Below are positions 30,005-36,858 of a DNA stretch of 64,000 nucleotides, piece after piece (the stretch's first letter is position 1; each line of letters starts with the position of its first letter). The stretch is from Xenorhabdus yunnanensis (GTDB taxonomy: Bacteria > Pseudomonadota > Gammaproteobacteria > Enterobacterales > Enterobacteriaceae). The stretch is from the NCBI RefSeq assembly GCF_028598805.1, contig NZ_JAQRFI010000002.1, forward strand, positions 124,001-188,000, read 5' to 3'. A program made the translations under genes and the position numbers. Below the pieces are notes generated by a model that was given only the letters and a program-made list of their open reading frames with translations, was not told where the DNA came from and did not search any database.

Positions 30005-30391
30005 TTAGCTACGAACGGCGATCGCTTCGATTTCGATTTTCACATCTTTTGGCAGACGGGCAACTTCAACACATGAACGGGCAGGGAATGACGCATTGTG
30101 TTCAGCGAAGAATGCTTCGTAAGTTGCGTTCACAGCAGCAAAGTCATTCAGATCTTTGACGAAGACCGTGGTTTTTACGATATCAGCCACTTTCAAGCCA
30201 GATTGTTCGATAATAGCTTTAACGTTTTCCAAAGATTGACGGGCTTGGGCGGTCACCTCTTCAGGGATGGCACCGGTTTTTGGATCAACAGGGATCTGAC
30301 CGGAAGTGATAACCATGCTGCCCAGATCAACGCCCTGAACATAAGGGCCGATTGCTGCTGGTGCATTTTCGGTATGGATAGAACGTGACAT
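30005..30391 (-). CDS. ridA: 2-iminobutanoate/2-iminopropanoate deaminase RidA
   Basis: RidA hydrolyses reactive enamine/imine intermediates released by PLP enzymes such as threonine dehydratase. The 128-residue product has the family length. The active-site Arg lies in FPARSCVEVARLP (about residues 102-114). APAAIGPYVQG and TVFVKDLNDF are conserved, and the C-terminus is IEIEAIAVRS. Located downstream of pyrI as in E. coli, with a 110-bp gap. Confidence 0.97.
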   Translation of the reverse strand: MSRSIHTENAPAAIGPYVQGVDLGSMVITSGQIPVDPKTGAIPEEVTAQARQSLENVKAIIEQSGLKVADIVKTTVFVKDLNDFAAVNATYEAFFAEHNASFPARSCVEVARLPKDVKIEIEAIAVRS

Positions 30392-30501
30392 TAGAAACTC
30401 CTGTTTGACGTCTAAATGGAAAAATTTCCTGGATCGCTATTATAGTGATCCTCTGTCCCGCATCAATTGATACAGGACATTCTTAATTGCTTGAACTGGG
30501 A

Positions 30502-30966
30502 TTAATCGTTATCAATAACGGCCTGACGATCAAACTCTTTCTCACAGTACTTACAGCGCAACACTACATCATCTTTCTCTGACGTGATATGGAAGCTGCT
30601 GTCGACGGGTTCATTATGGCTGATGCAATTACTGTTCGGGCAAACAAGGATACTGTCGATCTGGTCTGGCAGATTGATAGGCATCTTTTTTACTACAATG
30701 TAATTTTCAATATTATTGATTGTCGCGTGTGGCGCATACATGGCGAGCTGGTTTGCTTGTTGCTCTGTCAGAAAGGTGTTTTCAATCTTGATCAGATCTT
30801 TTTTACCCAGATGATTGGAAGGTAGATTCAGGCCAATGGTAACGCGCTGGTCTGTTTCGGTAAGTTTGAACAGAGACAATAGCTTAAAACCGACATGAGC
30901 CGGAATGTGATCGATAACCGTGCCACATTTGATAGCTTCTACTTGTAATTGATGGTCTTGTGTCAT
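30502..30966 (-). CDS. pyrI: aspartate carbamoyltransferase regulatory chain
   Basis: PyrI binds CTP/ATP and makes ATCase allosteric. The 154-residue product has an N-terminal nucleotide-binding domain ([32 protein letters not shown]) and a C-terminal zinc domain with CPNSNC and CKYC. In E. coli it follows pyrB directly and is co-transcribed. Here pyrB lies about 10.5 kb away, so pyrI has lost its attenuated promoter and must be expressed from 30977-31220. Its translation start is odd: the best Shine-Dalgarno is separated from the ATG by a hairpin. Confidence 0.96.
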   Translation of the reverse strand: MTQDHQLQVEAIKCGTVIDHIPAHVGFKLLSLFKLTETDQRVTIGLNLPSNHLGKKDLIKIENTFLTEQQANQLAMYAPHATINNIENYIVVKKMPINLPDQIDSILVCPNSNCISHNEPVDSSFHITSEKDDVVLRCKYCEKEFDRQAVIDND

Positions 30967-31003
30967 GTTGTGTCATGAATACCGTTTCGGTATTCCTCCT
31001 CCA
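30964..31003 (-). promoter_or_regulatory. unusual pyrI translation start: GGAGGAGG, hairpin, repeated ATG
   Basis: Read on the minus strand: GGAGGAGG (31003-30996), a perfect 8-bp hairpin GAATACCG-AAA-CGGTATTC (30995-30977), then ATGACACAAC ATGACACAAG. The second ATG (30966) opens pyrI; the first (30976) is out of frame and opens a different frame. Folding of the hairpin would bring the Shine-Dalgarno next to the start region. Confidence 0.65.
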
Positions 31004-31220
31004 GATATTAGGGGATTAAGGAAATGGGTTTATTTTGTCACAGACTATTTGGCATTTCATCTGATTAACTTTTTAATTTTAAAGACGATTTAATTTAAAA
31101 AGCGATTCAATTCAATGGTAGAAAATAAATAAAATTTGATGGTTTTCGGTTGCGTTGCTAACCTGTAAATATATTGTTATTTAAATGATTGCATTTCAAT
31201 ATTACAGCGTAAGGTCGAAC

Positions 31221-31967
31221 ATGTTGCTCTCTATTTCTTCTGAAAATATAGATCTGAAAAAAAATTCTGTGGAAAAAATCCCAGTAACGAAAGATTTTGA
31301 TTGGAAAATAATTAATGAAATTCCTATTTATGAATGTGGTGAATATTTAGAGAAAATTACTGATTCAGATAAATTAAAGCAAACACCAGTTTATTATATT
31401 GAGGGAATAAAAGGCTCTATTGAATATTGCATGGTGAGAAAAAGCGTGGCTGAAAAATTAGGGATGGCATCGCAATTACTTCCTACCCATTTAGGGATTT
31501 TAGTATTGGATGGTTGGCGTTCACGGGAAACTCAGCAGGCATTGCAAGATAAAACACAGGCAAAGATAGCAGCTCAATATACTGAATTATCCGCTGAAGA
31601 ACAGCAGAAACTATTACGGCAATTTGTGGCTCCGGTGCCTATAGGAAAAAATCAAATCAGCCCGCATCTGACGGGAGGAGCAGTGGATATTACACTCTTC
31701 GATATGGAATCTGGTCACGCACTGTTTTTGGGAACAGAGTTTGATGAAGTGAGTGAACTTTCCTACACTGCAGCATTAGAAAAAAAGCCAGAAAAAAATA
31801 TGCCAGCCACGTTATATCGCCGATTACTGTATCAAGCCATGACGCAAGTGGGGTTCACCAATTTACCGACTGAATGGTGGCATTTTGATTACGGTAACTC
31901 CATATGGGCATTTTATAAAAACCGGACTGCCATTTATGGTGCAATAGATGAAGTTCCACGCTTTTAA
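31221..31967 (+). CDS. D-alanyl-D-alanine dipeptidase family protein (VanX/DdpX, peptidase M15D)
   Basis: Zinc dipeptidase of the VanX/DdpX family, expected to cleave D-Ala-D-Ala. The 248-residue product shows the family signatures: LVLDGWRS, the SPHLTGGAVDIT motif (SxHxxGxAxD, providing His and Asp zinc ligands) and TEWWHFDYG (the catalytic Glu and third ligand His). No signal peptide is evident, so it should be cytoplasmic. The frame opens at 31185, but the ATG at 31221 has AAGG 6 nt upstream. A DUF819 membrane protein follows 69 nt downstream on the same strand; no vanA/vanH-type genes are near, so peptide recycling or uptake is more likely than glycopeptide resistance. Confidence 0.85.
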   Translation: MLLSISSENIDLKKNSVEKIPVTKDFDWKIINEIPIYECGEYLEKITDSDKLKQTPVYYIEGIKGSIEYCMVRKSVAEKLGMASQLLPTHLGILVLDGWRSRETQQALQDKTQAKIAAQYTELSAEEQQKLLRQFVAPVPIGKNQISPHLTGGAVDITLFDMESGHALFLGTEFDEVSELSYTAALEKKPEKNMPATLYRRLLYQAMTQVGFTNLPTEWWHFDYGNSIWAFYKNRTAIYGAIDEVPRF

Positions 31968-32036
31968 TAAGTAAATGCTTTAATGAATCAGTGAGTAAAT
32001 ATCTTATTTTTTATTTGTTAAATATCAGGATAAATA

Positions 32037-33248
32037 ATGAAAACCACATTGATTGCAGCGGATAATTCATTAATGCTTTGGGCTTTTATTATGATTGCTG
32101 TTGCTGCCGCCATAATGTCTGAGCAGCATTTCAAATGGGCATCTAAAATACCGGGAGCTGTGATTGCATTGATAATTGCGGTCTTTGCTTCCAATTTACA
32201 TATTATTCCTACTGCAGCACCGGCTTACGATGCTGTCTGGGAGTACATCCTGCCATTGGCGATCCCTCTATTATTATTCAAAACTAATTTGCACAGCATT
32301 TTTAAAGAGAGCGGGCGGTTACTGGTAATTTTTCTGATTTCTTCCATTGCTACCATGATTGGCGCGATCGTTTCTTTCTGGCTTTTCAGGGCCTACATAC
32401 CCGAATTAGATAAAATCAGTGGCATGATATCCGCCTCTTACACAGGAGGAGGTGTTAACTTTGCGGCAATGGCTGCCAAGCTGGAAACTTCCCAAAGCAT
32501 GGTAGCATCGACCATCGTTGCTGATCATTTTATGATGGCAGCTTATTTTATTATCCTGATGGTCTTATCCGGCTGGGGAGTGGCGAGAAAATTCTGGGCC
32601 AGCCCCTATACTGACATGGTTGAAAATACGCCTGATTTGGATAAGTCCCAGCCATTGGCAGCCGCTTATTGGAAACCAAAAAATATTGCCCTGAAAGACA
32701 TTGCCTCATCGCTGGCATGGTCGATTTTTATTGTCGCACTGTCATTTTATCTTTCATCATGGCTAAAAAGCCTGCTTGGACAACCAAACAACATTTATCA
32801 AGAACTGGTTTTCAGTCTGATTTCCGACAAATATCTGCTGCTTACTACTGTCACTTTTATTATCGTCTCGATATTTAGAAGGACATTCAGCAAACTGAAC
32901 GGTGCTCAGGAATTGGGTACTTATGCCATCTATATGTTCTTTGTGGTGATTGGCATACCTGCTTCCATTCAAGCCATCATCAGTCATGCGCCACTGCTAT
33001 TTGCCTTTGTCTTTGTAATTGCCATGATCAACTTGATCCTGACTTTTGCTGTGGGCAAAGTGTTTAAATTCAGTCTTGAGGAAAGCATTCTGGCGTGTAA
33101 TGCCAATATCGGCGGGCCAACTACCGCCGCCGCAATGGCAATCAGCCGTGGTTGGATCAATCTGGTCGGCCCGATAATGGTGATTGGTACAGTCGGGTAT
33201 GTGATTGGCAACTATGTAGGGACGTTTGTTTATTTTGTTGTGGGATGA
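32037..33248 (+). CDS. DUF819-family membrane protein
   Basis: A 403-residue polytopic inner-membrane protein of the DUF819 (YjcL-like) family; I count about ten hydrophobic segments. Family features include KIPGAVIALIIAVFASNL, LPLAIPLLLFKTNL, SASYTGGGVNFAAMA near residue 140 and CNANIGGPTTAAAMAISRGW near the C-terminus, repeated glycine-rich motifs resembling transporter half-sites. Its transport substrate is not known. Being paired with the VanX-type dipeptidase suggests a dipeptide or D-amino-acid-related substrate, which is inference. Confidence 0.8.
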   Translation: MKTTLIAADNSLMLWAFIMIAVAAAIMSEQHFKWASKIPGAVIALIIAVFASNLHIIPTAAPAYDAVWEYILPLAIPLLLFKTNLHSIFKESGRLLVIFLISSIATMIGAIVSFWLFRAYIPELDKISGMISASYTGGGVNFAAMAAKLETSQSMVASTIVADHFMMAAYFIILMVLSGWGVARKFWASPYTDMVENTPDLDKSQPLAAAYWKPKNIALKDIASSLAWSIFIVALSFYLSSWLKSLLGQPNNIYQELVFSLISDKYLLLTTVTFIIVSIFRRTFSKLNGAQELGTYAIYMFFVVIGIPASIQAIISHAPLLFAFVFVIAMINLILTFAVGKVFKFSLEESILACNANIGGPTTAAAMAISRGWINLVGPIMVIGTVGYVIGNYVGTFVYFVVG

Positions 33249-33310
33249 AATAGTGGGATGAACAAGCGCAGCTAACAGCGCTGCAACTTGAAAAATAGAG
33301 GGAATCAACA

Positions 33311-34054
33311 TTAATAAATACACGATGTTATGGATACATCAGATGAAAAATCTATGATGTTGAAACCAAAGCCTTTTGATATCTTGACGGTATTTATGCC
33401 CGGTAGCCATTGGAATACAACAGCGGGAGCAACACATGTTGTCATCGTATTATGATGCCAAACACGTGCAGTATGTGCATGCCCGCTGCCGATGAACTTA
33501 ATCTTATATTTCTCACAAAGAGCCAATAATTCTTCGCCATTATTTAACATGCAGCTATCTACAATTGGTGTACCTACGGGAATAGCATGGTGATGCATGA
33601 ATATGGCGATATTAACATTGCTGTTTTTAATAATTTTTCTTTCTAATTCAGTCAAGTTAGCTTCGGATATCAAACCGAAATCTTCTCCTTCAACAACAGT
33701 ATCGACTGAAATAAAATGCCAGGATTTATTTTTATACTCTCGGGAATTGAGAATATACTGATATTGTTCTTCTGAGAGAGTGATGTCAAAGTTACTCTTG
33801 AGATCATGATTACCCAGTATCGCTATATAAGGCGTTTTTAGTAACTCCATTTTTTGCAAAAAATATCTGTAGGCTTCAACATCTCCATCATGTGCAATGT
33901 CGCCGGATACGATAATTAACTCTATTTCAGTGAGTGCTTTTATTCTGTATATTTCATCACAAACAAAATCAAAATTTTCATAAGGATTTACATCAAACAT
34001 TTTTTGATCGCGGTTTCGGGTCAAATGTATGTCTGTTAAGTGAATAACTTTCAT
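33311..34054 (-). CDS. calcineurin-like metallophosphoesterase (CpdA-like)
   Basis: A 247-residue class III phosphodiesterase-type protein with the full metal-binding set: HLTDIHLTR, SGDIAHDGD, LGNHD, FMHHHAIPVG and GSGHAHTARVWH. The family includes the cAMP phosphodiesterase CpdA, but the C-terminus (about 205-247) differs and the substrate cannot be read from sequence. Last gene of a four-gene operon: its ATG overlaps the stop of the VUT-type membrane gene by 4 nt. The island context leaves open a role in nucleotide signalling or salvage. Confidence 0.85.
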   Translation of the reverse strand: MKVIHLTDIHLTRNRDQKMFDVNPYENFDFVCDEIYRIKALTEIELIIVSGDIAHDGDVEAYRYFLQKMELLKTPYIAILGNHDLKSNFDITLSEEQYQYILNSREYKNKSWHFISVDTVVEGEDFGLISEANLTELERKIIKNSNVNIAIFMHHHAIPVGTPIVDSCMLNNGEELLALCEKYKIKFIGSGHAHTARVWHHNTMTTCVAPAVVFQWLPGINTVKISKGFGFNIIDFSSDVSITSCIY

Positions 34055-34749
34055 TTTTTATTACCTCTGAAAAGAAATGGATTGTATGATATGTTCCAAT
34101 CGTAAATATCAGTTGATTCTAATTTTTTTATTTTATCGGCTAAGAGGATGCCTATCGGTAGAAGAATGATGGACATGATGACTTTATAAGACCATGTTGT
34201 TGCAATTATTGTTACTAATTCATTAAAGCTATATTTTGAAGAGAGGCTTATGGGGTATGCTGATAGTAGAAGAGCTGCTTGAGTAATCATTGACGCAATG
34301 ATATATCGGATGAAAAAAAATCGACCAAGGAAAACTTTTTTTAAAGAAGATATGACGAATCCGTTTATAAAATAAGAAATAGGCACAGAAGTCCATGTTC
34401 CTACCATTACTCGCCAGAATTCCCCAAACAGTGCGTTAAAATTCATTGATATTTGATTGTTTTCTGGTTGTGCATGTGATGCGGCAAAGATAATCATGAC
34501 AAAAATTGATTGGCATAGAACTATTATCCAAACAGTATTGACTCCTTGCCGATATCCATAAACTTCTGTCTGAATTGTAGATATTAGGAAATAAAAAGAG
34601 AATAAGATCCCACTGAACGTGATCTTAAAACCACCAAAGTCTAGCGTTTTATAGACGAGAACATCACAAGTCACCATTATTGTGACAGATAAAGCAACAA
34701 ATAGGGAATCATATTTGAATTTTGTTTTATTAGGATAAGAGTGTGTCAC
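34051..34749 (-). CDS. VUT-family (YhhQ/DUF165-like) membrane transporter
   Basis: A 232-residue integral membrane protein with about six hydrophobic segments. It resembles the VUT family of queuosine-precursor transporters (E. coli YhhQ imports preQ0/preQ1). The diagnostic stretch is KTLDFGGFKITFSGILFSFYFLISTIQTEVYG split across about residues 33-65, with QTEVYGYRQG as the core. It is divergent from YhhQ and may carry another heterocycle. It overlaps genes on both sides by 4 nt (ATGA type), so all three downstream genes are translationally coupled. Confidence 0.75.
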   Translation of the reverse strand: MTHSYPNKTKFKYDSLFVALSVTIMVTCDVLVYKTLDFGGFKITFSGILFSFYFLISTIQTEVYGYRQGVNTVWIIVLCQSIFVMIIFAASHAQPENNQISMNFNALFGEFWRVMVGTWTSVPISYFINGFVISSLKKVFLGRFFFIRYIIASMITQAALLLSAYPISLSSKYSFNELVTIIATTWSYKVIMSIILLPIGILLADKIKKLESTDIYDWNISYNPFLFRGNKK

Positions 34750-35228
34750 TTTATTACCTTTAGTTTCGCGGGATTAGATGATTTAATTTTTTCTGTTCTT
34801 GAGATTTCATCAGAAATTTTTCTTCCGTCTTTTAATCCAGACATATAGGCTATTTTTACAAGGTTTGTTGGATCTAATTTATCTACTATATTTTGATCTA
34901 TCAGTAATTCCTTTCCACTTATTTCTCTGCGAGAATAAGCATTCTGTATTGTGAATGAAAGATCTCTCCTTTCTTCTATTATTTCAAATTTCTGTTTCTC
35001 TTTCATATCATACTCTTCAAACCGAGTTATGAATATAATATCAACAGGGTTTATATTATATAATAAATCACTATCAAAAATATCTTCTGCAGTGGCTTTT
35101 ATACATGTATGAGTACCTAGTTCTTTTAATATATAAAATCCATTTTCTTTTATTGGCTCGAATTTTTGTAAACTATATATATAACGAGGTTTAAATGTTT
35201 TTTTGAAAAAATCAATTATTTTACTCAT
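34746..35228 (-). CDS. uncharacterised 160-aa protein in the VUT/phosphoesterase operon
   Basis: Not recognised. The product is soluble and charged, begins MSKIIDFFKKTFKPRYIYSL, and has a possible beta-rich N-terminal half (YSLQKFEPIKENGFYILKEL) and a Lys-rich C-terminus. The IKATAEDIFDSDLLYNINP segment and the later LVKIAYMSGLKDGRK helix are the most protein-like landmarks. It starts 10 nt after the regulator gene and overlaps the membrane gene by 4 nt. Codon use is very AT-rich, like the whole operon. Confidence 0.7.
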   Translation of the reverse strand: MSKIIDFFKKTFKPRYIYSLQKFEPIKENGFYILKELGTHTCIKATAEDIFDSDLLYNINPVDIIFITRFEEYDMKEKQKFEIIEERRDLSFTIQNAYSRREISGKELLIDQNIVDKLDPTNLVKIAYMSGLKDGRKISDEISRTEKIKSSNPAKLKVIK

Positions 35229-35238
35229 GATGAAAATC

Positions 35239-35892
35239 CTATTTTAATTTTTTAATTGATTTAATCACAACCCCAATTATTGTGTAATTATGAGTTAATA
35301 TAGTTTTAGGTTCGTTTTCAATCCCTAATATAGAAAAATAAATTCCACTTTCACCTACAAAAATTTGTCTAAAGCAAATCGGAGCATCTTTAATTTTGAC
35401 GAGAACGACATCACTGTCACAAAAGCTTTCGGTTTTGGAGACAATGGCAATCGTGTTGCTGTCGAAGTACGGAGATAATAAGTTATTTGAAAATTCTACT
35501 GCGAAAAGAGAGTGTTCATGATGACTATTAATACTTATTTTATATAAATTTGTATTAACTGTTTTTCCGGCTATATAGCTATCCAAGTCACCATAACGAA
35601 TTAGAGGTATTGTTGAAATAATTTCTTCATTTTCATTTGACTTATACAATTTGTTGTCGGTAATTTCACCAAGGTTTACACCAAATACATCCGCAATGGA
35701 TGAAATAGTTGCGATAGTGGGGTTTCCGACACCACGTCTGAGGCTATTAATAGTCGCGATTCCCAGACCTGTCAACTTGCTCAGGGTTTGCGGGTCTATA
35801 TTGTTTTTTTTCATTAAAAAATCAATATTTTGTGCGATGTTGGATAACAGAGTATCAGCTTCGGTTGATTTTTTATTGTTCGATTCTTGCAT
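35239..35892 (-). CDS. XRE-family regulator with degenerate S24/LexA-like domain
   Basis: A 217-residue repressor-like protein. The N-terminal helix-turn-helix spans about 14-75 (NNIDPQTLSKLTGLGIATIN, RRGVGNPTIATISSIADVFG). The C-terminal half (about 95-215) has the LexA/CI-type fold pattern FAVEFSNNLLSPYFDSNT...SDVVLVKIKDAPICFRQIF. The catalytic dyad is lost: the usual G-D-S-M is N-N-L-L and the usual V-K-R is C-F-R, so RecA-stimulated self-cleavage is not expected. First gene of the operon, probably autoregulatory and possibly sensing a ligand. Confidence 0.82.
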   Translation of the reverse strand: MQESNNKKSTEADTLLSNIAQNIDFLMKKNNIDPQTLSKLTGLGIATINSLRRGVGNPTIATISSIADVFGVNLGEITDNKLYKSNENEEIISTIPLIRYGDLDSYIAGKTVNTNLYKISINSHHEHSLFAVEFSNNLLSPYFDSNTIAIVSKTESFCDSDVVLVKIKDAPICFRQIFVGESGIYFSILGIENEPKTILTHNYTIIGVVIKSIKKLK

Positions 35893-36025
35893 TATATCAT
35901 CTCTTTGATAATATATTATCGTGCGTTGATATTCATAACCTAATCTTATCTATTAGGGTTTAGTAATACAAGTGCTCAGCATCAGGGGAATTTAGCGTTT
36001 GTGTTGGACATACTAAGGAAGGGAT

Positions 36026-36133
36026 ATGAAAGAAAGGAATCATATCTGTATGATGGGAAGAGTGAATTCTGTATCAAGAAATAGCGTTTTTGCTCGTTAT
36101 GTTCAACATTTACTTGCTGAACATAACGAGTAA
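36026..36133 (+). CDS. possible small protein (35 aa) divergent from the S24-like regulator
   Basis: ATG with AAGGA six nt upstream, 35 codons, basic with one Cys. Its last codons (ARYVQHLLAEHNE) are encoded by the 13-bp inverted repeat described separately, which ends exactly at the stop. It could be a regulator partner or a chance frame. Confidence 0.35.
   Translation: MKERNHICMMGRVNSVSRNSVFARYVQHLLAEHNE
36093..36130. repeat. 13-bp perfect inverted repeat
   Basis: CTCGTTATGTTCA (36093-36105) and TGAACATAACGAG (36118-36130) are separated by 12 nt. No T-run follows directly on the plus strand (TAATTGATC), so a protein-binding site or RNA hairpin is as likely as a terminator. Confidence 0.75.
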
Positions 36134-36678
36134 TTGATCTTTATACTCATAATAAAAGAGAATATTGCAATGATTTCAAATGCAAATAATAACATAGGGT
36201 TTTATTAAATTACTTGATTAATGTTTATGTCAATATTTGGTTGTGTTGATATAATGAATGCAACCTAATGATATAATTTAATATTTATATTTTAAATTGT
36301 TATCAAATCAGATTTTGAATAGGAGATTTGAAAAAATACTTATTTCTATAGCTCTTTCATGTTTATTAAGTGCAATTATTTATCTGCTGGAATTTGTCAG
36401 GATGATATTTATATAGGCTCATATATGAACCGCATGGAAATTCTTTAGCACCATAAGAAAAACCTTTACCCTCGAATTAAAATAGAAGCCTTACTCACCA
36501 CCTGACCTCTGATATCGTATATTTGATCTCCATCACATTATTGTCGTTATTTATTGTCGTTATTCATGACCGTTACTAAACATCGTGAACAACGCTATCC
36601 ACATGTGTCACTCATGCAATAGCTCGGTTTTTTCGTTGTATAACTACGGGATAACTACCATAACGGATGGATAGGAGT

Positions 36679-36832
36679 ATGATTATAAAAAAGTGGTCAT
36701 CGCCTGTTTTTTGATTATATCGCGAAGTATGACTACTCGGTCCGCCCCTACGATTATATCGGTGGTAAGCCGCCAATGGATGAAATCGGCGTTATTGGTT
36801 CACCTGCAAATCCTGTGGTCAGTCTGTGTTGA
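36679..36832 (+). pseudogene. frameshifted small ORF (about 50 aa if restored)
   Basis: ATG behind AGGAG opens MIIKKWSSPVF and stops at once. Removing one T from a six-T run (36709-36714 area) continues the frame with DYIAKYDYSVRPYDYIGG and KPPMDEIGVIGSPANPVVSL, ending in Cys. I do not recognise it. It looks like a small protein or peptide-precursor gene broken by slippage, or a fragment of a longer gene. It ends 26 nt before the ydeP-like start. Confidence 0.4.
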
Positions 36833-36858
36833 CCACGACATAAAAAATAGAGATTTTT

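Larger units (their letters stand above)
35893..36858. other. AT-rich spacer between regulator and ydeP-like gene
   Basis: About 970 bp without a large gene. It contains the divergent promoter region of the S24-like regulator, a small frame with a good Shine-Dalgarno at 36026-36133, a 13-bp inverted repeat at 36093-36130 and a frameshifted small frame at 36679-36832. The stretch 36140-36670 is AT-rich and shows nothing I can support. Confidence 0.5.

Noticed and set aside
30996-31220. A recognisable sigma-70 promoter for pyrI in the new upstream DNA
   Set aside because: AT-rich sequence gives several weak -10-like boxes but no convincing -35/-10 pair, so none is annotated.
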